From assembly GCA_015039465.1 (NCBI GenBank), contig MU130261.1, positions 96,643-106,863 of the forward strand: a stretch of DNA of 10,221 nt, written 5' to 3'. Position numbers and translations under genes: made by a program. This stretch comes from Phlegmacium glaucopus. Taxonomy: Eukaryota; Basidiomycota; Agaricomycetes; Agaricales; Cortinariaceae. The first letter of the stretch is position 1. Every line of letters starts with the position of its first letter. A model generated the notes under the pieces. It searched no databases and was not told where the DNA came from. It was given only the letters and a program-made list of their open reading frames with translations. Of this stretch, positions 1 to 7,330 are shown piece after piece.

Positions 1-762
1 AAATAACAAATGAATCCATTGGGTTCCCTCAGAACAGCCGTTGGATGGAGGAGGCCAAACTAGGAAGAAAAAATAAGTTCAACAATATTTATAAAGCTTT
101 CATACTCACAATTAAAGCTTCAATAAGGATACCAGTGAAGACGGCATATGGTACCAAATAAAACTGCCAGTCGATCAGAGACCAGCAGAATACGAGAACA
201 GATCACTCACGATCATCATTGTGATTCTGGAAATGGTAGATAGACCGGATATTGTGAGCCAGATCTTAGTTGCAAGGAATCAGTATAATTCATCCAGGCT
301 TTTGGGGAGTTATACTCACCTCTATCATAAATGCCACAAAGGTAAGTGCGTTTCTGGGTGAAAATTCCAGTCATGCGTAGTTGATAGCAAAAAGTCAAAC
401 GAATAAGGCGGGAGAGGCATATATTAGCATGGATTGAAACAGACAGTGAATATGACTCAGTAAGGGACCCGTTTGGTGGCCAAGGATAAGGAGGTAGCCA
501 ATGCATGACAAAGCCCATGCACAATTGAACGAATACCAGGCAGTCGATCGTCGAATGGAGGAATAAAACCAGGCGGTGCATAAAATGGCAAAAGGAACAT
601 TAGCCCGAAAATATAAAGACATCATATGCGATAATAAAACGTATATTGGGCTTGATTACACTTTCGTCTACCCGCCATGTTATAGATAAGACGTTAGATA
701 TCGAATTATTGGATTCTTTCAATGTCATATGTGCTTCGCAAGAATGAGGTATTGAATGATTG
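1..762 (-). pseudogene. A1: decayed 7TM receptor-like gene, 3' part outside the window
   Basis: Exons homologous to the intact B genes are at 405-about 650, 320-353, 211-264, 110-163 and 1-59; the last is cut by the window edge. Recognisable pieces are the SIRRSTAWYSF loop/TM2, the CLFQSMLIYASPAL segment of TM3, a phase-0 exon ISGLSTISRITMMI, the TM4 exon FYLVPYGVFTGILIEVLI-like and the loop with PTAVLREPNGF. Relative to B1 and B2, one nucleotide is missing near 617 and another near 590 in the TM1 exon, so the original frame meets a stop. The donor of the next intron is AT instead of GT (minus strand, 403-404). Most of the first coding exon and its start codon are absent (junction about 757-775). 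A short frame starting with two methionines at 625 restores the later part of the exon but loses most of TM1. Introns 164-210, 265-319 and 60-109 still have normal ends. I judge it a pseudogene. A shortened product cannot be excluded without RNA data. Confidence 0.82.
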
Positions 763-809
763 AATCCTTCGAAATCGAAGTTTTTAATGCCAATTACTAG
801 TTGAAATAA
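763..809 (-). other. Deletion scar replacing the first exon in A1
   Basis: Homology to the B units stops just after a shared GAATGAGGTATTGAATGATTG-like stretch and resumes at AGTTGAAATAA...CACCAGG. About 230 bp present in both B units (B1 about 3550-3778, carrying the putative first exon and start codons) are missing here. The same scar is at 6609-6655 in A2, so the deletion predates the A1/A2 duplication or conversion event. Confidence 0.7.
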
Positions 810-1415
810 AACACCAGGTTCTCGGAGCGTAACTGAGGGAAAAAGATTGGTTGAGCATAGTGCAAGAACAACAATTCTAATTTCTTGAGCGGCAAGCGAT
901 TGATGAATGGGGAGCTGAAGTTGGTGGGACTCATTGCGGATAATCAGAACATACCTCTCAAAATTGACCTAACCATCACATCCATTGCATCATGACAGCA
1001 AACATTCTCATAAACTCCGCTCAGTGAAGGAAGGGCTCAGTGAGGGAAGGAAAGTCTTCATCAAGTACTGGGGTATCATTGATTTGCCCAGTGATCCGGT
1101 TCTCCAGGACAGTCAAGTCATCGAGGTACCGGAAGGCATATGACTCTTCGCTATCTATAGTTAATACTGTGATGATTGACGCAGCTATTAGAACGCCCCT
1201 ATGACTTGCCACTGACTGCCAAGGAACTATTATTTTCAGTCAAAGAAAAGTCTCCGATGTACGTACCATGCCAGTCGTTCCTAATGCAAGGTCCAAGAAA
1301 GAACAACTGGTTGCATACACAAGCATATATTCCAACAGTTGACGAGCTGGGCCCGAGTGTAGTTACCATGAAGCTGGTACAGCAACAAGAGTTGTCGGAG
1401 TTTCAATGAACCATT
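810..1415 (-). promoter_or_regulatory. Conserved upstream block of copy A1, probably non-coding
   Basis: The block begins with CACCAGGTTCT and ends near GTCGGAGTTTCAATGAACCATT. The same landmarks delimit 4119-4655 (B1), 6656-7261 (A2) and 9807-window end (B2). Shared islands include CAGTGATCCGGTTCTCCA, AATACTGTGATG and TTAGAACGCC. Indels between A and B are frequent and not multiples of three. Short open frames inside it (for example minus 1021-1212 and plus 1176-1409) are not maintained between A and B. It therefore looks like 5' flanking or untranslated DNA that travels with each gene copy. No promoter element can be assigned with certainty. Confidence 0.6.
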
Positions 1416-1425
1416 CTGAACTATT

Positions 1426-1485
1426 TCGGAGCAAGCCCCTTGCTCCGGGCCGCGGAGCGGGCACCTTCGAAGGTGTTGCGGAGTA
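1426..1485. repeat. GC-rich patch of overlapping palindromes
   Basis: In otherwise AT-rich spacer DNA there are three strong inverted repeats. GGAGCAAG/CTTGCTCC has a 3-nt loop (1428-1446). GCTCCG/CGGAGC (1442-1458) overlaps the first. CACCTTCGAAGGTG (1462-1475) is a perfect 14-bp palindrome. The counterpart at about 7275-7330 in A2 keeps the last two but has lost part of the first. It is absent from the B1 spacer. It resembles the GC clusters or double-hairpin elements of fungal mitochondrial DNA, but that likeness is only an impression. Confidence 0.6.
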
Positions 1486-1612
1486 TGAAATGCGCACCAT
1501 AAAAGGTTCTGTTTACAGAACAAACCGATGCAGACAAATACCGGCAGAGGAACGGCGGCTTTGAACGAACCTAAACTTGAATCGTTCAGCAAAAAATACA
1601 CGGTTCTATTTA

Positions 1613-1740
1613 GAATGTAGTCTGCCACTTGCGTTGTAATTGAGTCTTTACTATTACATGCCAATTTGCATACTCAACCCTTTGACAAGAGAATAAATAC
1701 TTAACCTCATTGGTTGCAATATTTTAATTTGAAAGATACC
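1613..1740. repeat. Imperfect direct repeat, unit 1 (A1 spacer)
   Basis: It starts GAATGTAGTCTGCCAC and ends TTTTAATTTGAAAGATACC. It matches the unit at 1829-1948 in order: GAATGTA.TCTGCCA, GTTTACTATT-like, TGCCAAtt...GCATaCTCAACC, GACAaGAGAATAA, TTGGTT.CAA.ATTTTAATTT, AGATACC. I estimate about three quarters identity by eye, with several indels. The start-to-start distance is 216 bp. Confidence 0.75.
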
Positions 1741-1828
1741 CGGAGGTCATCTAGAACCATGCTTGGACGATCAATGGAAAATTGTACAACACACTGGCAA
1801 TATTTGTTCTATTCCGTCAGCGAATGAA

Positions 1829-1948
1829 GAATGTAATCTGCCACCGTTGTGTTTAGTGTTTACTATTGTATGCCAAATTGGCCAATTGCATGCTCAACCG
1901 ACAGGAGAATAATCTTATTGGTTACAACATTTTAATTTAATAGATACC
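1829..1948. repeat. Imperfect direct repeat, unit 2 (A1 spacer)
   Basis: This is the partner of 1613-1740. It is followed by sequence (about 2000-2090) that is shared by all three spacers, ending at the stop codon of the B1 gene. Both units also occur in the A2 spacer at 7482-7609 and 7693-7807. No gene is seen in the interval 1415-2091. Confidence 0.75.
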
Positions 1949-2091
1949 ATACGACACTCTGTATAGTTATAGATATGCGGTCATTGAAGTTAAATCTGCA
2001 ATACGACTGGGAAAACATGTCACTATTAATCAAATGTTGGTAAATTGGACCACATACAACATTCTAAGGTGGAATCTGATAGTCATGGGAC

Positions 2092-3685
2092 TCAGACTGT
2101 TGCAGTAGCGAGGGTAGGAAGAGGTTTGCGTTTGCGCCAAAACATCCATAAACGTAGCATGTCCTGCATCAAAAATGAGCACAATTTTGGCACTTGATGG
2201 GAAGGTTTTGAAGAAGAGAGTGCAGGTGAAGTACTCACGCCTTGGCTGCCAAAAATTATTCCTATGGCCGGAGGGACTGTAAAAAAAAAGGTGATTCCTA
2301 AGTACATTATTTTTTAAACAGACCCTTACTCACGGACGGCCAAAGAAAGAGAAAAGGCATTGTCCCAGTTGGCCACTTCATCCGCTATTGCCAACCTGTC
2401 AATATAATAAATTAATCCGCTGGGACACCTTGATTATTTAAGATTGAAAACAACCCAATTGTCAAAATCAAACAGAGGCCAACGAGGCCGAGACGCAGAG
2501 TAAGGCCGAACGGAGTATTGTTACGAATCAAAAGTGGTTTGCATGCCTCCCAGTGTTTGCGACATTTGAGGATGATGCGCACTAGTCAATGCAATGAATA
2601 TATATCAATCGACTATTGGCAAACGATCGGCAAAAGAAATCGGTACTATAAGGTACCACCTCACCTCCCAAGATTAGCCCTGCAATCACGGCACAAATGG
2701 CAATAGTCGATGTGATACGTACCCTGTGAAATCCAGTAGTGGATAAAGTGTGACTTTTCACAACGACGAGACGCACGGTAACAAGATTGACATATGACAA
2801 AAATATCCATCGGGTTTCCGGAGAACAGCCGTTGGATTGAGGATGCCCAACTACGAAGAAAAGTCAAGTTCCACAATATTTATAAAGCTTTCATACTCAC
2901 AATCAGAACTTCAATAAGGATGCCAGTAAAGACGCCATATGGTACCAAATAAAACTGCCAGTCGATCAGAGACCAGCAGAATACTCAAACGAGCACAGAT
3001 CACTCACGATTATCATTGTGGTCCTGAAAATGGTAGATAGACCTGATATCGTGAGCCAGATCTTAGTTGCAGAATCAGTATAATTTATTCAGGCTTTTGG
3101 AGAATTATACTCACCTCTAGCATAAATGTCACGAAGGTAAGTGTGTTTCTGTGTGCAAATTTCAGTCATGCATAGTTGATAGCAAAAAGGTTAAACGAAC
3201 AAGGCGGGAAATGCATGTATTAGCATGGCTTGAAACAGGCAGTGAATATGACCCGGGGAGGGACCTGTTTGGTACCCAAGGATAAGGAGGTAACCGATGC
3301 ATGAGAAAACCCATGCACAATGGAACGAATACCAGGCCGTTGATCGCCGAATGGAGGAAGAAAACCAGGCGGTGCATAGAATGGCAGAAAGGAATACTAG
3401 CCCGAAAATATAAAGGACATCATATGCGATAATAAGACGAATATCGGGCTTGATTATGCTTTCATCTTCATAGGCAAGCGACGTCAGATATCGGACTATT
3501 GGATTCTTTGAATGACATACCTGGTTCGTAAGAATGAGGTATATGATTGTATGCTTTGAATTCCATATGTCCCTTGCAGAATTCGAAAAGGTGGGTGCGG
3601 TTCGTAGGGAGAGAGGGGATAAGCAGTGAGGATGAATTTTTGGCAGAGTTTGGGGCTCATGGATCCTTAAAAGGTAGGAAAGCAT
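2092..3685 (-). CDS. B1: intact multi-exon seven-transmembrane receptor-like protein
   Basis: Spliced model on the minus strand: exons 3521-3685, 3201-3448, 3115-3148, 3008-3061, 2901-2954, 2777-2850, 2665-2723, 2429-2581, 2334-2384, 2239-2276 and 2092-2163. All introns are GT...AG (44-83 nt) and the frame is open to a TGA at 2092-2094, giving about 333 residues. Hydrophobic segments lie near residues 60-84, 93-113, 125-148, 168-187, 211-230, 258-275 and 291-307. Basic loops SSSIRRS (85-91) and KCRKHW (235-240) fit cytoplasmic loops 1 and 3. C125 at the top of TM3 and C203 (GYFCHM) in the second outer loop could form the disulfide typical of G-protein-coupled receptors. The tail after TM7, FGSQGDMLRLWMFW, and the GYQTGP...C.FQA...IH pattern are what I know from an uncharacterised 7TM family common in Agaricomycetes. 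It is not the STE3 pheromone-receptor family. The first exon is uncertain: the ATG at 3660 in another frame, with an acceptor 10 nt earlier, also gives an open model of about 328 residues. Ligand and coupling are unknown. Confidence 0.8.
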
Positions 3686-3731
3686 CTAGATATGATATAT
3701 TTAGTGTTGGTAAGGGTACGGTAAATACCAT
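3657..3731 (-). promoter_or_regulatory. Possible upstream ORF of B1
   Basis: A 24-codon frame starts at the ATG at 3729-3731 (beginning MVFTVPLPTLN) and stops at 3657-3659. It overlaps the model start at 3685 and meets the alternative ATG at 3660 in an ATGA overlap. In B2 the same ATG (9585-9587) leads only to a 14-codon frame ending directly before the main ATG, because one A is missing. It might act as an upstream ORF if transcription starts above 3731, which the sequence alone cannot show. An AT-rich TATA-like stretch (AAATATATCATATC) lies within it. Confidence 0.3.
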
Positions 3732-3810
3732 GTCAGCGAACTCACAATTTGCTGATATGATCACTTTGAACTTTGTCTGCGTCGCGATTTTGATTCTGAA
3801 TTGTTAGTTG

Positions 3811-4118
3811 AACTTAGACCTGTGACAGATCGCCAAATTGGGCAAAGCGTCGATTTGACGACCTGTATTCCGGGACTTTCCGTGAGTGAGCGAGCGTTAT
3901 GTTGTTTCGGACATTTCCGTACGACTTGAAAGAGTAAAACGTGTCCAAATTAGGAAGGTCAAGATTTTGCTAGAGCACGTCCATGGTTGCGATCCTGGGT
4001 ATGACTGTTGATACAAGGACCTAAATTTCAGCTGAGGGACAAGTATGAAAGCAGTTGAACTTTTTATTGAGGTTTGGCGCATAGTACATAGTGTACAGAT
4101 GAGAGTAAAGACAATTCA
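3811..4118. other. B1-only insert in the 5' flank, unrecognised
   Basis: The flanks are shared: AGTTGAA at the left and CACCAGGTTCT at the right, adjacent in the A copies. About 300 bp here have no counterpart in A, and B2 has a different insert at the same place. On the minus strand a frame from 4020 (after a possible acceptor AAATTTAG) to a TAA at 3814-3816 reads 68 codons with one internal TAG at 3970-3972. It includes stretches such as NLDLPNLDTFYSFKSYGNV and RKVPEYRSSNRRFAQFGD. It could be a captured piece of another gene, but I do not recognise it. Confidence 0.55.
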
Positions 4119-4655
4119 CCACCAGGTTCTTTAATCTTAGAGCGGGAGTGTCTTCTGTTAAGCATGTTCAAAGAATAACAATTCTAAATTGTTGAGCCGC
4201 CGGCGCTGTTGGAAGATGGATGATGGGGAGTCGAAGTTGGATAACTGCGGACTCAGATAATCAACAATAATGCACCGTTTTGTTCGGCTCCCTGAAGAAA
4301 GACAGGTCTTCATCAGATACCAGAGTATCATTGGTTTGCGCAGTGATCCGGTTCTCCACAAGGGGACATATATGATAACGGAAGGCATAGTGATTCGCTG
4401 TCAATGGTCAATACTGTGATGTTATTAGAACGCCTGCACGACTCGCCACTGATGACACTGTCGTGTTCAGACGCGAAAATTCTTCGATGCACCGCAGCCA
4501 TGCCAGTCATTCGTAATGCAATCATCAGAATAGCAAAGGTCCGAGAATGAATAACTGGTTGCATATATTCCAACAGTTGACGAGCTGCGGCGTGTGGTTG
4601 CCGTTGCCGTTGCTTGATTCTACAGTAAGGGTCGGAGTTTCAATGAACCATTGCT
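4119..4655 (-). promoter_or_regulatory. Conserved upstream block of copy B1
   Basis: This is homologous to 810-1415 and to 9807-10221, with the same order of conserved islands and many indels. It ends at GTCGGAGTTTCAATGAACCATTGCT. After that the B1 spacer departs completely from the A spacers. Short frames inside (for example minus 4328-4573) are not kept in the other copies. I interpret the block as 5' flank duplicated with the gene. No function is proven. Confidence 0.6.
4177..4193. promoter_or_regulatory. Perfect 7-bp inverted repeat in the B1 upstream block
   Basis: AACAATT-CTA-AATTGTT is identical in B2 at 9856-9872. The corresponding site in A1/A2 (near 879-896 and 6725-6742) reads AACAATTCTAATTTCTTGAG and has lost the second arm. 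It could be a dimeric transcription-factor site kept with the intact genes, or chance in AT-rich DNA. Confidence 0.3.
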
Positions 4656-4789
4656 GGCAGCTGCATGTGAAGAACCGTTCAACAAAGGATAAACGCGCAT
4701 ACAAGGCATATCATATTCATTTTTCGACGCATACAACCTAAGCCTCACAACTAACACCGTACTATTTATCTGCCTACGACATTACACAT

Positions 4790-5083
4790 TTAAGGGGCAA
4801 AGAGATTTTCGAGGTAAGCCTTGGTCGCAGTAGAAGATTGTTTGGGCTTGGCAGCGTTTTCTTCAAACACTCTTGCTTGACTATTATTCGCAGAAATAGT
4901 CAGAACCGTGTTGGGGTAGATAGGTTGAGAATATAACACATACGGTTTTCTTGCCTGCGCAGGGTCTTGGCATAAGGGTTGAGACGGAAAGGGATGGTTT
5001 TGTTGACGAGAGGGTTCTTCTGAGTCCAGGGGCGTTTTTGGACTTTTTGGTCAGCGGGTCGGGCAACGGATTGGATGTCGATA
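4790..5083 (-). pseudogene. RPL4: RPL4 (uL4) fragment: last exons of cytosolic ribosomal protein L4, frameshifted
   Basis: Read on the minus strand, 4944-5083 encodes IDIQSVARPADQKVQKRP, then WTQKNPLVNK and FRLNPYAKTLRRQE. This is the conserved region of eukaryotic ribosomal protein L4, whose hallmark is RLNPYAKT.RR. A 63-nt intron with GTATGT donor, CTGAC branch site and TAG acceptor follows (4881-4943). The last exon (4790-4880) continues as LKQECLKK in the incoming frame. The L4-like ending KAYLENLFAP and its TAA at 4790-4792 are one frame away, so one nucleotide has been lost or gained. Only roughly the last quarter to third of the gene is present. Its upper edge abuts array-specific DNA at about 5083. 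The retained intron shows a DNA-level capture, not a retrocopy. It cannot make a functional L4. The 4655-4789 stretch below it has no gene and may be former RPL4 3' flank. Confidence 0.85.
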
Positions 5084-5166
5084 CGACCGGGATAACATAT
5101 CACTAATAATCGAATGTTGGTAAATTGAACCACATACAACATTCTAAGGTGGAGTCTGTGATAGGC

Positions 5167-6608
5167 TCAGACTGTCACAGTAGTGAGGGTAGGAAGCGGT
5201 TCGCGCCAAAACATCCATAAACGTAATATGTCCTGCATCAAAAATGAGCAAAATTTTGGAACTTGATTGGAAGGCTTCGGAGAAGAGAGTGTAGGTGGAG
5301 TACTTATGCCTTGGCTGCCAAAATTTATTCCTACCGCTGCAGGGACTGTAAATAAAAGTGAGACCTAAGTACATTATTTGAATTTAAATAGACCATTGCT
5401 CACGGACCCGCCAAAGAAAGAGAAAAAGCGTTGTCCCAGGTGGCTTCATGTACTATTCCCAACCTGCCAATATAATAAATTAATCCACCAGGACGCATTG
5501 ATGATTTAAGCTTGAAAACAACCCAATACACAGAATCGAACAGAGACCAAAGAGGCCGAGAGGAAGAATGAGGCCCAATGGGGTATTGTTACGAATCAAA
5601 AGTGTTTTGCAAGCCCACCAGTGTTTTCGACATTTGAGGATGATGCGCACTAGGAATGTATATCAATCAACTATCGGCAGAAGAGATCGGCATTATAAGA
5701 TACCACCTCACCTCTCAAGATTAGGCATGCAATGGCGGAACAAATGACAATAGCCGATGTGACACGTACACTGTGGAACCTGTGGAACCCATTAGTGGAT
5801 AACATAAGACTTTACACGACGACGAGACGCACGATACCCAGATCGATAAATAACAAATAAATCCATTGGGTTCCCTCAGAACAGCCGTTGGATGGAGGAG
5901 GCCAAACTAGGAAGAAAAGTTACTTCAACAATATTTATAAAGCTTTCATACTCACAATTAAAGCTTCAATAAGGATACCAGTGAAGACGCCATATGGTAC
6001 CAAATAAAATTGCCAGTCGATCAGAGACCAGCAGAATACGAGAACAGATCACTCACGATCATCATTGTGATTCTGAAAATGGTAGATAGACCGGATATTG
6101 TGAGCCAGATCTTAGTTGCAAGGAATCAGTATAATTCATCCAGGCTTTTGGGGAGTTATACTCACCTCTATCACAAATGCCACAAAGGTAAGTGCGTTTC
6201 TGGGTGCAAATTTCAGTCATGCGTAGTTGATAGCAAAAAGTCAAACGAATAAGGCGGGAGAGGCATATATTAGCATGGATTGAAACAGACAGTGAATATG
6301 ACTCGGTAAGGGACCCGTTTGGTGGCCAAGGATAAGGAGGTAGCCAATGCATGACAAAGCCCATGCACAATTGAACGAATACCAGGCAGTCGATCGTCGA
6401 ATGGAGGAATAAAACCAGGCGGTGCATAAAATGGCAAAAGGAACATTAGCCCGAAAATATAAAGACATCATATGCGATAATAAAACGTATATTGGGCTTG
6501 ATTACACTTTCGTCTACCCGCCATGTTATAGATAAGACGTTAGATATCGAATTATTGGATTCTTTCAATGTCATATGTGCTTCGCAAGAATGAGGTATTG
6601 AATGGTTG
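5167..6608 (-). pseudogene. A2: complete but inactivated 7TM receptor-like gene copy
   Basis: Exon remnants: 6251-about 6495, 6166-6199, 6057-6110, 5956-6009, 5833-5906, 5712-5770, 5497-5649, 5404-5452, 5308-5345 and 5167-5232. Most keep the family pattern, for example LILKCRKHW-like loop 3, LLIRNNTPLG, HEATWDNAFSLSLA and ILRLWMFW before the TGA at 5167-5169. Lesions shared with A1 are loss of most of the first exon, two 1-nt deletions in the TM1 exon and an AT donor at 6249-6250. Lesions absent from A1, or not testable there, are the acceptor of the intron at 6010 changed from AG to AA, a GC donor at 5495-5496, one extra nucleotide in exon 5404-5452 relative to B1/B2, and an AT donor (ATAAGT) at 5306-5307. 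A 10-bp tandem duplication (CTGTGGAACC) at 5771-5790 duplicates an acceptor. So many splice and frame defects make a functional full-length receptor very unlikely. Confidence 0.85.
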
Positions 6609-6655
6609 GATCCTTCGAAATCGAAGTTTTTAATGCCAATTACTAGTTGAAATAA

Positions 6656-7261
6656 AACACCAGGTTCTCGGAGCGTAACTGAGGGAAAAAGATTGGTTGA
6701 GCATGGTGCAAGAACAACAATTCTAATTTCTTGAGCGGCAAGCGATTGATGAATGGGGAGCTGAAGTTGGTGGGACTCATTGCGGATAATCAGAACATAC
6801 CTCTCAAAATTGACCTAACCATCACATCCATTGCATCATGACAGCAAACATTCTCACAAACTCCGCTCAGTGAAGGAAGGGCTCAGTGAGGGAAGGAAAG
6901 TCTTCATCAAGTACTGGGGTATCATTGATTTGCCCAGTGATCCGGTTCTCCAGGACAGTCAAGTCATCGAGGTACCGGAAGGCGTATGACTCTTCGCTAT
7001 CTATAGTTAATACTGTGATGATTGACGCAGCTATTAGAACGCCCCTATGACTTGCCACTGACTGCCAAGGAACTATTATTTTCAGTCAAAGAAAAGTCTC
7101 CGATGTACGTACCATGCCAGTCGTTCCTAATGCAAGGTCCAAGAAAGAACAACTGGTTGCATACACAAGCATATATTCCAACAGTTGACGAGCTGGGCCC
7201 GAGTGTAGTTACCATGAAGCTGGTACAGCAACAAGAGTTGTCGGAGTTTCAATGAACCATT
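6656..7261 (-). promoter_or_regulatory. Conserved upstream block of copy A2
   Basis: This is nearly identical to 810-1415, with only a few substitutions, such as those at 6706, 6857 and 6984. The block structure is the same as upstream of the B genes. Since the A2 gene is broken, any promoter here would drive a non-coding or truncated transcript. Confidence 0.6.
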
Positions 7262-7274
7262 GCTTGCACTATTT

Positions 7275-7330
7275 CGGAGCCCCTTGCTCCGGGCCGCGGA
7301 GCGGGCACCTTCGAAGGTGTTGCGGAGTAT
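7275..7330. repeat. GC-rich palindromic patch in the A2 spacer
   Basis: This is the counterpart of 1426-1485. The 14-bp palindrome CACCTTCGAAGGTG at 7306-7319 and the GCTCCG/CGGAGC stem are kept. The leftmost hairpin is altered by a small deletion. The surrounding spacer has 25 extra bases at about 7416-7440 (or A1 has lost them). Confidence 0.6.

Larger units (their letters stand above)
1..5846. repeat. First copy of a higher-order tandem repeat (A1+B1)
   Basis: Sequence at 1 onward reappears at 5847 onward with a constant offset of 5846 through about position 1415. After small indels it continues with an offset of about 5859-5863 through the B gene. The 5.85-kb period is composed of two related but diverged gene units, A (about 2.8 kb) and B (about 3.05 kb). 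Their homology is plain in exon order, in intron positions and in shared upstream blocks. The left edge at position 1 is simply the window edge, so the true boundary of the repeat is arbitrary. Confidence 0.9.

Noticed and set aside
216..581. 121-residue minus-strand ORF, repeated almost identically at 6062-6427
   Set aside because: It runs in a different frame through several exons and introns of the A copies. Its B counterparts are short and unrelated beyond that, and the true family signature is in the neighbouring frame.
1021..1212. Minus-strand 63-codon ORF identical in A1 and A2 (also 6867-7058)
   Set aside because: The identity reflects recent homogenisation of the A copies. In B1 and B2 the same stretch has non-triplet indels, so no protein is being preserved.
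1176..1409. Plus-strand 77-codon ORF in the upstream block (also 7022-7255)
   Set aside because: It is not maintained in B1 or B2, where indels shift the frame around the shared NNWLH-like segment, and it has no recognisable domain.
1..1415. Repeat-induced point mutation explaining A1/A2 differences
   Set aside because: Differences are mostly transitions but only about a dozen and in both directions. That is too few and not strand- or context-biased enough to call by eye.
2518..2706. Plus-strand 62-codon ORF
   Set aside because: It is antisense to the B1 exon/intron region encoding TM5 and loop 3, and it is not preserved in B2 or A2.
2092..3685. B genes as STE3-type mating pheromone receptors
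   Set aside because: The loop and TM motifs (SIRRS.AWYSF, C.FQA.LI, GYFC, FGSQ.D.LR.WMFW) do not fit the STE3 pattern, and no CaaX pheromone gene is seen nearby.
3547..3807. Plus-strand 86-codon ORF with a CVAI-like motif near its end, considered as a lipopeptide pheromone precursor beside receptor genes
   Set aside because: The motif is not at the C-terminus (the frame continues LILNC), it is not kept in B2, and the ORF lies antisense to the putative first exon and 5' flank of B1.
4900..5142. Whole minus-strand 80-codon ORF as an independent small gene
   Set aside because: Its middle part is the RPL4 exon, while its ends are array-specific DNA and the RPL4 intron, so the start and stop are accidental.
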